This document shows positions 1-5,622 of a stretch of 7,913 bases of DNA, in pieces; positions within the stretch are counted from its first letter, which is position 1; the number at the start of each line of letters is the position of its first letter. A model generated the notes under the pieces. It was given only the letters and a program-made list of their open reading frames with translations, did no database searches and was not told where the DNA came from. Source of the stretch: an uncultured Verrucomicrobiota bacterium (GTDB lineage Bacteria; Verrucomicrobiota; Verrucomicrobiae; Opitutales; Opitutaceae); NCBI GenBank assembly GCA_946481225.1, contig CAMLNJ010000116.1:1-7913 (forward strand), read 5' to 3'. The position numbers and the translations under genes are program-made.

Positions 1-303
1 AAGAGCGGCGGGCTCTCCGTCGCCCTGCCCTCGACCCGCACAAGCGAGCCTCGCGACCCCGGCACCTCCGTCACCCTTTCCATTCGCGAGGACGGCACCC
101 TCGGCTGGGACAAGGAGCTCATCACCCTCGACCAGTTCCTCGTGCGTCTGCAGGCCTATAAGCAAACCCAGCCCGACGGCCGTATACTCATCAACGGCGA
201 CGAGAACGCCCTCTTCCAGCAAGTCCGCTACGTCGTCGACGAGGTTCGCAAAGCCGGCATCCGCAAGGTTCTCATCGAAACCCGCATCCGCCCCGCCGAC
301 TAA
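1..303 (+). CDS. exbD: ExbD/TolR-family biopolymer transport protein, C-terminal part (partial)
   Basis: This gene is open at the left edge and its frame runs from base 1 to TAA at 301-303, giving the last 100 residues. What remains is the periplasmic ExbD/TolR domain: a beta-rich part (SVTLSIREDGTLGWD), then a helix-strand end with the motif VDEVRKAGIRKVLIET. The next gene ends in nearly the same way (LDEVRLAGIPTVTIET), so the two are paralogues. The membrane helix with the proton-carrying Asp lies outside the window. In the family, ExbD works with ExbB in the inner membrane to couple proton flow to TonB (or TolR with TolQ to TolA). The neighbouring tonB favours the ExbD reading. The next gene begins 63 nt downstream after a pyrimidine-rich spacer without a terminator, which suggests one operon. 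ExbB is expected just upstream, by inference. Confidence 0.88.
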   Translation, partial: KSGGLSVALPSTRTSEPRDPGTSVTLSIREDGTLGWDKELITLDQFLVRLQAYKQTQPDGRILINGDENALFQQVRYVVDEVRKAGIRKVLIETRIRPAD

Positions 304-366
304 ACATCCCCGCTTCGCCCTCAGTCCTTCAGGCTCCCCGCACCTCGCTCCCTGCTCCCCGCTCAG

Positions 367-804
367 ATGTCCTCGATTTTCGGCAGTCCCATCCGCTTGG
401 CCCCGGCAAAAAAGGCGCGCATCGAGATCATCCCCCTGATCGACGTGATCTTCTTCCTGCTCGCGACCTTCGTCCTCTTCACCCTCTCGCTGAACAAGAT
501 CCAGTCGGTCCCGGTCGACCTCCCCCCGGCCGGCGCGAACGCCGCCAAACCCGACGAGGACAACTCCGTGGTCATCCAGCTTTCCGAAGCCGACTCCGCG
601 TTCTGGAACAAAGAGCCCGTCTCCCTCTTCGAAATCGCCCCCCGTCTCGCGCACTACAAGGCCAGCACGTCCGCACCCAAGGTTCTCGTCACCGGTGACG
701 ACCGCGCCCGCTTTGGCAACGTCATCCGCGTCCTCGACGAGGTCCGCCTCGCCGGCATCCCGACGGTCACCATCGAGACCGCCTACCGCCCCTCCGGCCG
801 CTGA
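367..804 (+). CDS. exbD: ExbD/TolR-family biopolymer transport protein (second copy)
   Basis: This is a complete 145-residue protein, the usual length for ExbD. A short basic cytoplasmic N-terminus (KKARIEI) leads into one membrane helix at about residues 22-42. That helix opens with the family hallmark PLIDVIFFLL, in which Asp26 matches the essential proton-pathway Asp25 of E. coli ExbD. Residues 43-145 form the periplasmic domain, which ends in LDEVRLAGIPTVTIET like the gene before it. The role is inner-membrane proton-driven energisation of TonB together with ExbB. Tandem exbD genes are known in other bacteria, for example Xanthomonas, and suggest a heteromeric ExbD dimer here; that is inference. 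The ATG at 367 is chosen because it gives a normal N-terminus. No Shine-Dalgarno sequence is visible in the CT-rich leader. tonB starts 28 nt downstream. Confidence 0.93.
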   Translation: MSSIFGSPIRLAPAKKARIEIIPLIDVIFFLLATFVLFTLSLNKIQSVPVDLPPAGANAAKPDEDNSVVIQLSEADSAFWNKEPVSLFEIAPRLAHYKASTSAPKVLVTGDDRARFGNVIRVLDEVRLAGIPTVTIETAYRPSGR

Positions 805-832
805 AGCGTATTCGTCGCCTCCCTACGATAAA

Positions 833-1498
833 ATGAACCGGAACGTCCTCGTCGCCGCCTTTCTGTCTCTTCTGCTCCATGCGGGCGTCGCCCTTGGCGG
901 GAGGTTCTTCCGGGAAAAGCCCGTCGCGCCCGCCGCCGCCGAGCCGCCCACGATCACGCTCGACTTGCCGCCTCCGCCCGAGCCCGAGGAACCCGAGGTT
1001 TTCGAAAACACTCTCGCCGAGGCGCCCGCCTCGGGCGCCGATCTCGCTCCGCCGATGCTGAACGACACGCCTTCCGCGCAGATCGATTCTCCTTTTGTCC
1101 AGCCCTTCCAGGCTCCGCCTCCGGCCGATCTGGTCCGTTCCGCGGGCAGTTCGTTCCGGCTCCCGACGGCCCCGCCGCGTCCCGGCTCCGGCGGGACCGG
1201 CCTCGGCAAGGTATTCAACCTCGGCGACCTCGACGAGAAGCTGGAGCCGCGCGTCCGTCCCGCGCCCGTTTATCCCTTCGAGATGCGCCGAGCCGGCCTC
1301 ACGGGGGAGGTGACGCTCGAGTTCGTCGTGGACCTGCAGGGTAACGTGCGAGATCCGGTCATCGTCCATTCCACCCATCCCGGCTTCGAGCAGCCCGCCC
1401 TAGACGCCGTGCGACGCTGGAAGTTCAAGCCGGGAAAAAAAGCCGGCGTCGCGGTCAGCACCCGCGCCCGGCAGACCATGCCCTTTGGCCTCGACTAA
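833..1498 (+). CDS. tonB: TonB energy-transducing protein
   Basis: This 221-residue protein has the full TonB plan. A single membrane anchor at about residues 5-21 contains Ser12 and His16, the S-x3-H spacing of the E. coli TonB signature whose His is needed for coupling to ExbB/ExbD. A Pro/Glu-rich linker follows (LPPPPEPEEPE at 45-55), then a long Pro/Ala-rich spacer. The C-terminal domain (about 143-219) has PVYPFEMRRAGLTGEV and DAVRRWKFKPGK, the conserved YP, GxV and W-x-F-x-P elements of the TonB_C fold. It should span the periplasm and pull on the TonB boxes of outer-membrane receptors, although no receptor is in the window. The frame is open back to 695, but ATG at 833 is chosen because upstream codons overlap exbD and would destroy the inside-basic anchor. 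The next gene starts 3 nt after the stop, indicating tight co-translation. Confidence 0.94.
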   Translation: MNRNVLVAAFLSLLLHAGVALGGRFFREKPVAPAAAEPPTITLDLPPPPEPEEPEVFENTLAEAPASGADLAPPMLNDTPSAQIDSPFVQPFQAPPPADLVRSAGSSFRLPTAPPRPGSGGTGLGKVFNLGDLDEKLEPRVRPAPVYPFEMRRAGLTGEVTLEFVVDLQGNVRDPVIVHSTHPGFEQPALDAVRRWKFKPGKKAGVAVSTRARQTMPFGLD

Positions 1499-1501
1499 GC
1501 C

Positions 1502-2875
1502 ATGACCCTCTCCGCCCGCCGTCTTTTCGCCTCCGCCGCCCTGGGCCTCGCCTGCGCGCTCGTCGCGCCCGCCGCGCGCTCCCAGGGCTCCGTCGAGCCG
1601 CCGAAAAAGGAGATCTCCGAAGCCGCCTCGGCCGGCTTCGCGAAGCTCCAGCCTCTCCTCGACGCGAAAAATTACCCCGCGGTCCTCGCGCTCGCGGACC
1701 AGCTTCTTGGCGCCGCGTCGCCCCGCAGTTACGACGCCTACCTCCTGCTCCAGCTTCAGGCGCAGGTTTTCCTCGACCAGAACAAGCTCGTCGCGGCCAT
1801 CGAGCCGCTTGAGCGAGCCCACGCTCTCGCGGAGGCCAATCCCAACTTCTACGAACAGTCCGCGCATCTCGGGCGCCTGCATCTCCTCGCCCAGTTGCAC
1901 TACCAGGCCGGCGTCGAGCAAAAGGCGGCCCAAGACCGTCGCCTGGCTTTCGAGCAGTCGCGCGCCCGCCTCGTTCGTTGGTTCGCGCTATCCCCGATGC
2001 CATCCGCCGAGGTCCGGTCGTTCGCCGCCTCGGTTCTCTACAGCCTCGCGACGCTCGATGCCGCCAAGCCCGACGCCGCCCTGCTTCGCGAGGCCGCCGC
2101 ACATGCCCGCGAGGCGCTCGTGCTCGCGACCAAGCCCGACGGCCACGCCCGTCAGCTTCTCGTCGCCTGCCTCCTTGGGCTCGGGGAGAACCTCCTCGCC
2201 GCCGAGCAGCTCGAGGTGCTGGCGGTCGCCGACCCGAAAAACGCCTCCGTTTGGTCGCAGCTTCAGGCGTTTTATCTCAACGCCGCGGCCGACGCCAAGG
2301 ACCCCGCCGAGGCCAGGCGCCTGAACATCCGCGTTCTCCTCACGCTCGATCGGGTCGGGGAGGCCGGGCTTCCCCTGTCGCCAAAAGATCACTACGCCCG
2401 GGTCGCCATCCACTTCAACCTCGGCCAGTTCGCCCGCGCCGCCGAGCTGCTCGAGGCCGGTCTGGCCGACGGCACGATGGAAAATTCCCGGCGGAACTGG
2501 GAACTCCTCGCCTCCGCCCACCGGGAAACCGGCCGCGAGGATCGCTCGCTCGACGTCCTCGGCCGCGCCGTGGCGCGTCTTCCGGCGGACGGCGGCCTCG
2601 AGTTCTCGCTTGCGCGCTCCCTCTACGAGGCCGGGCGTCCGGCCGACGCCTACGAGCGCGGCCGTTCCGCCCTCGCCAAGCCCGGCTTGGAAAAGCCCGG
2701 CCAGGCGCGCCTCTACCTCGCCTTTCTCGCCTACGAGCTTCAGCGCTACGACGAGGCGTCGAGCTGGATCGCCGCGGCCCGCGCCGACGGCGAGGTTCCG
2801 GCCTCCTCGATCGATCCTCTTGAGCGGGCCATCGCCGACGCCCTCGCCCATCGCGGGACATCCAAAACATCCTGA
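1502..2875 (+). CDS. Exported tetratricopeptide-repeat (TPR) protein of the TonB operon
   Basis: This 457-residue protein has a Sec-type signal peptide: basic RR at 6-7, hydrophobic core at about 9-22, and probable cleavage near residues 25-27 (AARSQ). There is no lipobox Cys at the cleavage region, so a soluble periplasmic protein is more likely than a lipoprotein. The rest is almost all alpha-helical with TPR-like helix pairs at about 45-112, 217-246, 298-328, 331-362, 364-395 and 400-427. Examples are HFNLGQFARAAELLEAGLA and LAYELQRYDEASSWIAAARA. TPR units are scaffolds for protein partners. The gene begins 3 nt after tonB, so its product probably binds TonB, ExbD or a receptor in the periplasm. 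TPR genes also accompany exbB-exbD-tonB sets in other Gram-negative bacteria, where they assist TonB-dependent uptake. The exact partner cannot be read from sequence. Confidence 0.85.
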   Translation: MTLSARRLFASAALGLACALVAPAARSQGSVEPPKKEISEAASAGFAKLQPLLDAKNYPAVLALADQLLGAASPRSYDAYLLLQLQAQVFLDQNKLVAAIEPLERAHALAEANPNFYEQSAHLGRLHLLAQLHYQAGVEQKAAQDRRLAFEQSRARLVRWFALSPMPSAEVRSFAASVLYSLATLDAAKPDAALLREAAAHAREALVLATKPDGHARQLLVACLLGLGENLLAAEQLEVLAVADPKNASVWSQLQAFYLNAAADAKDPAEARRLNIRVLLTLDRVGEAGLPLSPKDHYARVAIHFNLGQFARAAELLEAGLADGTMENSRRNWELLASAHRETGREDRSLDVLGRAVARLPADGGLEFSLARSLYEAGRPADAYERGRSALAKPGLEKPGQARLYLAFLAYELQRYDEASSWIAAARADGEVPASSIDPLERAIADALAHRGTSKTS

Positions 2876-2917
2876 CCGCGCGCCCGCCTTCGTCCGCCAT
2901 TCCTTCGGTTCCGACCA

Positions 2918-3442
2918 ATGAACAAAGTCTATTTCATCGGCCCCATCGCCGCCCTCTGCCTCTTCATCGGCGTCTATTCCGTCCACCGCGGAGATTTTGA
3001 GGAGCGCGAGGCCGCCAAAGTCGCCGCGGTCGCCGCCGCCAAGGATGCGAGGCTCGAGGCCGAGCGCGCGGCGCAGAAGGCCGCCATGGCCGAGGCGATC
3101 CAAGCCGCCGAGCGTCGCAATGTCGAGAAAGCCGCCAAGGAGGCCGCGGAGAAGGCCGAGCGCGAGGTCCGTCAGGTCGCCGTCGATGCCCGCGACAAAG
3201 CCTATCGCGAGCAGGAAAAACTCGCGCGCCAGATCGAGCGTTTGAAGAAGGACATCGAGGCCGAGCAGGCCGCGATCACTAAGATCGCCGCCGAGCGCCG
3301 GGCGACGGATTCGGAGCAGGCCTTTCTCCGGGACTTCGTCGCCAAGGCCCAGGCGAACGTGCAGGCCCTCCAGGCCTTGCTGATCAAGCTCGACGCTCCC
3401 GCCTCCGCGCCCGTTCCGGCCTCTTCCTCCGCCACCAGATAG
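2918..3442 (+). CDS. Membrane-anchored coiled-coil protein 1 (TolA domain II-like), unknown function
   Basis: This 174-residue protein belongs to no family I can name. Residues 5-22 form one hydrophobic helix (IGPIAALCLFIGVYSV), most likely an uncleaved anchor with the rest in the periplasm. Residues 27 to about 157 are a long Ala/Glu/Lys/Arg helix that should form a coiled coil, with repeats such as EKAAKEAAEKAEREV and EQEKLARQIERLKKDIEAE. The tail is a short Pro/Ala/Ser stretch. The build resembles TolA domains I and II, but there is no TolA/TonB C-terminal domain. The next gene is a paralogue: the first 26 residues match at 12 positions (MNK-YF--P pattern, shared F16, G18, Y20, H23, D26). 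The gene lies 42 nt after the TPR gene in the same direction, so it is probably in the TonB operon. A role as periplasmic stalk or spacer is inference. ATG at 2918 is chosen because it starts just before the membrane helix. Confidence 0.78.
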   Translation: MNKVYFIGPIAALCLFIGVYSVHRGDFEEREAAKVAAVAAAKDARLEAERAAQKAAMAEAIQAAERRNVEKAAKEAAEKAEREVRQVAVDARDKAYREQEKLARQIERLKKDIEAEQAAITKIAAERRATDSEQAFLRDFVAKAQANVQALQALLIKLDAPASAPVPASSSATR

Positions 3443-3518
3443 ATAGGTCGTCCTCTTGCGGGCGCCTCCGCGCTCCCTCTTTTCCGTTTCCCTTCCGCCG
3501 CGCCTTCGCTCCGCCGCC

Positions 3519-4034
3519 ATGAACAAACTCTACTTTCTCGTTCCCGCCCTGCTCCTCGCCATCTTCGGTGGCCTGTATGTGGCGCATACCAAGGACGCCG
3601 CCGCGAAGGCCGGCCTCCTCGCGGCCGAGGCGGCCAAGAAGGCCGAGGCCGAAAAAGCCAAAAAAGCCGAGGCCGAGCGCGAGGCCAAAGAGGACGCCGA
3701 CAAGCGAACCGCCGAGCGCCTCGCCGAGGAGAAGCGCCGGGAGGACGAGAAGCGCGCCAAGTGGGAGGCCGTCGGCAGGCAGATCGCCGCCGACACCGCG
3801 ACCTACCAAGCGCAGGCCGGGAAAAACGCTGCCGAGGTCAAAGCCCTCGAGGCGAAGCTTGCCGCGCTGCGCGCGGAAAAGAATCAGGCGAGCCAGGCCG
3901 CGTTCGACGCGGCCAAGGATGTCGAGGCCGCGCGCATTCAGAAGCGCAACGCCGAGCTGGAGATCCAGCGCCTCGTCGAGGCTGTGGCGCGCAGGGCCGG
4001 CACCACGCTCGGCCCCGTTGCCGCCACGCCTTGA
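3519..4034 (+). CDS. Membrane-anchored coiled-coil protein 2 (paralogue of the preceding gene)
   Basis: This 171-residue protein has the same design as the gene before it. A near-identical start (MNKLYFLVPALLLAIFGGLY) forms one membrane helix at about 5-22. A charged helix from about residue 26 to 160 follows, first very rich in Ala/Lys/Glu (AAKKAEAEKAKKAEAE), then more heptad-like (EVKALEAKLAALRAEKNQAS). The end is a short Gly/Pro/Ala tail. The Lys/Ala/Glu run is the composition of TolA domain II, but no third domain follows, so it is not TolA itself. A fusion or truncation is unlikely, because the paralogue stops at nearly the same place. The frame is open from a TTG at 3456, but ATG at 3519 is preferred because it aligns exactly with the paralogue. 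The 76-nt spacer before it is pyrimidine-rich with no terminator. It is the last gene of the run, and a hairpin follows about 45 nt downstream. Confidence 0.77.
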   Translation: MNKLYFLVPALLLAIFGGLYVAHTKDAAAKAGLLAAEAAKKAEAEKAKKAEAEREAKEDADKRTAERLAEEKRREDEKRAKWEAVGRQIAADTATYQAQAGKNAAEVKALEAKLAALRAEKNQASQAAFDAAKDVEAARIQKRNAELEIQRLVEAVARRAGTTLGPVAATP

Positions 4035-4078
4035 ACGGCCGCGCGTGGAGTGGAGATGGCGCGGCAAAATGGCCTGGT

Positions 4079-4097
4079 GGAACGGCGGAGCCGTTTC
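4079..4097 (+). terminator. Possible terminator hairpin after the TonB operon
   Basis: Bases 4079-4086 pair with 4090-4097 in an eight-pair stem (one G-T wobble) around a three-base loop (GGA). The hairpin is 45 nt after the stop of the last operon gene and before the YgjP gene. No T-tract follows, so this is not a classic intrinsic terminator. It could be a transcript-end stabilising hairpin or chance in GC-rich DNA. Confidence 0.3.
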
Positions 4098-4153
4098 GCC
4101 TGGGTCCGCGCTTGCGGCCGGGCGCGCGCCGCCTTTCATCCGGGGCCGACGCA

Positions 4154-4966
4154 ATGCCGCCCGGAATGATCCAAGGTTTTCTGGATTTTCTCGCGACGAC
4201 GGACGCCTTGCCCGCGCCGCCGCCGGCTTCCGTCTCGCCCGTTTTCCCGGCGCGAGACACCGTGCCCGGTTACGCGCGTTCCGACGAGGACGAGGCCGAA
4301 TTGCCTGACGTGGTCTTCGAGCGCAGCGCCCGCGCCGAACGTTACCGCCTCACTTTGCGCAAGGACGGCGTCGCCGTCGCCACGATCCCCCCGCGCGGCT
4401 CGGAACGCGAAGCCCGCGTTTTCGTCGAGCAGCACCGCGATTGGCTGGAGCGCGCCCGCGCCCGCCAGCGCGCCAAGCCCCGCGCCGCCTCCGTCTGGAC
4501 GCTTGGCACCCACGTGTTGTGGCGTGGCGAACTCGTCGAGGTGCGCAAGGCCGCCGAAGGCGAGCGCCCGGCCGTGTGCGTCGCGGCCGACGTCTTTCGC
4601 GTGCCGCGGTTCGACGGCGACCTGCGGCCGACGCTCGAAGCGCATTTCCTCCGCCGCGCCAAGATCGAGCTGCCCGCCCGCACCTGGGAACTCGCCGCGG
4701 AGACGCGCATGGGCGTGAAGGAGGTCGCGGTGCGCAACCAGCGCACGCGCTGGGGTTCCTGCACCACGGGCGGCGTCATTTCGCTCAACTGGCGGCTCAT
4801 CCAGGCGCCCGACCTCGTGCGCGACTACGTGATTTACCACGAGCTCATGCATCTGAAGGAGATGAACCACTCGGACCGCTTTTGGCGCCGCGTGGAGGAA
4901 GTTTGCCCCGCCTGGCGCGAGGCCGAGGGCTGGCTGAAGCGCAACGGCTCCATGCTCGGGCTTTGA
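4154..4966 (+). CDS. YgjP-like zinc metallopeptidase (M48/DUF45 type)
   Basis: This 270-residue protein has the complete YgjP/DUF45 signature. RTRWGSC lies at 207-213, then LNWRLIQAP, and then the catalytic helix HELMHLKEMNHSDRFW at 229-244. His229 and His233 should bind zinc, Glu230 is the catalytic acid-base, and His239 of the NHS motif is the probable third ligand. The family is a cytoplasmic minigluzincin-like metal-dependent hydrolase whose physiological substrate is poorly known. There is no signal peptide or membrane helix. The first 50 or so residues are Pro/Ala-rich and acidic and extend beyond the usual family core, which begins around VVFERSARAERYRLTLRKDG. The frame stays open upstream over the previous gene, but ATG 4154 is the first start clear of it. 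ATG 4166 is an equally possible start. It lies 119 nt beyond the TonB operon and is probably a separate unit. Confidence 0.9.
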   Translation: MPPGMIQGFLDFLATTDALPAPPPASVSPVFPARDTVPGYARSDEDEAELPDVVFERSARAERYRLTLRKDGVAVATIPPRGSEREARVFVEQHRDWLERARARQRAKPRAASVWTLGTHVLWRGELVEVRKAAEGERPAVCVAADVFRVPRFDGDLRPTLEAHFLRRAKIELPARTWELAAETRMGVKEVAVRNQRTRWGSCTTGGVISLNWRLIQAPDLVRDYVIYHELMHLKEMNHSDRFWRRVEEVCPAWREAEGWLKRNGSMLGL

Positions 4967-5032
4967 GGGGGCTCGCCGCCCGGCCCGAACAGGCGTCGGA
5001 TCGCGCGGGACGAAACTCGCGCGCCATTCGCC

Positions 5033-5059
5033 AAAAACCGCCGCGCCTGGTCGCGGCGG
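5033..5059 (-). terminator. GC-rich hairpin with T-tract on the minus strand
   Basis: CCGCCGCG at 5038-5045 and CGCGGCGG at 5052-5059 form a perfect eight-pair stem with a six-base loop. Five A's at 5033-5037 abut the left arm, so a minus-strand transcript would read hairpin then U5, the layout of an intrinsic terminator. I see no convincing minus-strand gene just to the right that would need it. On the plus strand it would sit 22 nt before the ATG at 5081, in the leader of the small gene. Its role is uncertain. Confidence 0.35.
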
Positions 5060-5080
5060 CGCCGGCATACTGCACGCCTC

Positions 5081-5431
5081 ATGGATGTGTCGGAAAGCCC
5101 CCGCGAATCTCGTCGCGAGGCCGTGTTGGCCTCGCTCGCCTTCGTCGCGCCCGACGACGTGGAGCGGCGTTTTCGGGAACTCATGAACAGCGCCGGTGGC
5201 GCTCTCAACGAGTGGGACCAGCGCTTCCTTGATTTCATCGCCGCGCATTCCGGAGAGCGCTTCCTCGCGGGCACGCTCGGCGGCGGCTTCTTCTTCGCGT
5301 TTTCGCCGCGCGACGCCGCGGGTTTCTGGATCCTTTCCGCGCGCGACGGTGCGAAGGGCAAAGGTTTCCTGACCCACTATGACTCCGAGCGCATCTTCGA
5401 GCTGGCCCGGATCAAGGGGCTGGCGCCCTGA
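5081..5431 (+). CDS. Small protein of unknown function (116 aa)
   Basis: I do not recognise this protein. It has 116 residues, no signal peptide and no membrane helix. The N-terminal half looks helical (SRREAVLASLAF, DDVERRFRELMNSAG, NEWDQRFLDFIAAH). The middle is a glycine-rich turn (AGTLGGGFFFAFSPRDAAGFW), probably a beta hairpin, and the end is another helix (SERIFELARIKGLAP). This gives a compact alpha/beta cytosolic protein. Codon use matches the neighbours (C/G at third positions), and the mixed, non-repetitive composition supports a real gene, not an out-of-frame artefact. ATG 5081 is the first start, and a stable hairpin lies just upstream. It is 114 nt after the YgjP gene and could be co-transcribed with it, but nothing ties the functions together. 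Confidence 0.66.
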   Translation: MDVSESPRESRREAVLASLAFVAPDDVERRFRELMNSAGGALNEWDQRFLDFIAAHSGERFLAGTLGGGFFFAFSPRDAAGFWILSARDGAKGKGFLTHYDSERIFELARIKGLAP

Positions 5432-5457
5432 GTCTCAGAACGGCAGCTCAAACCGGC

Positions 5458-5581
5458 CACGGATTCCACGGATTGGCACGGACAGATGGGGAATAGACGG
5501 GACGTGGGATCTGCTCACCTGGCGGGCGATCCCTATCCGGTTCTAATGCTCTGTCATCCGTGCGCATCTGTGGAATCCGTG
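5458..5581. repeat. Palindromic intergenic repeat (MITE-like, about 124 bp)
   Basis: The outer arms 5458-5486 and 5550-5581 are imperfect inverted copies: left CACGGATTCCACGGATTG, right (reverse complement) CACGGATTCCACAGATGC. Both then continue into GCACGGA and CAGA. Inside, GGGATC at 5506-5511 faces GATCCC at 5528-5533, and the flanks between (ATAGACGGGA against TTAGAACCGGA) also match loosely. The whole unit could therefore fold as one long hairpin. The left arm itself holds three CACGGA units about ten bases apart. The right arm contains the GTG at 5560 that would extend the downstream frame. No transposase is present. It resembles CACGGATT/ATCTGTG intergenic repeats I recall from many environmental bacterial genomes; this recall was not checked. 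Confidence 0.7.
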
Positions 5582-5622
5582 ATTGCGCCGCCGTTTCCGG
5601 GCTGGGCTCGCTTTCACACCCG

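Noticed and set aside
1978..2823. Plus-strand alternative frame inside the TPR gene
   Set aside because: The product is Arg/Pro-rich without hydrophobic periodicity, while the overlapping frame has a signal peptide and TPR helices.
1988..3526. Long minus-strand open frame (512 codons) across the TPR and first coiled-coil genes
   Set aside because: It lies antisense to genes with clear signal peptide, TPR and coiled-coil features; its Gly/Leu/Arg-rich product has no domain logic. Long antisense frames are expected in GC-rich coding DNA.
2918..4034. Reading the two coiled-coil genes as tolA
   Set aside because: The anchor and Lys/Ala/Glu coil resemble TolA, but neither has the C-terminal TolA domain and both are short.
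3384..4154. Minus-strand frame rich in Leu and Gly opposite the second coiled-coil gene
   Set aside because: The LGLGFFGFFGLG-like runs are simply the complement of Lys/Ala/Glu codons; it only looks like a membrane protein.
4441..5232. Plus-strand alternative frame of 263 codons over the YgjP gene and the following spacer
   Set aside because: It is an Arg/Ala-rich out-of-frame product that overlaps the conserved catalytic region.
4136..5377. Minus-strand frame of 413 codons over the YgjP and small-protein genes
   Set aside because: The plus strand holds an intact HExxH peptidase here, and the minus product is low-complexity His/Arg/Ala-rich. It is a shadow frame.
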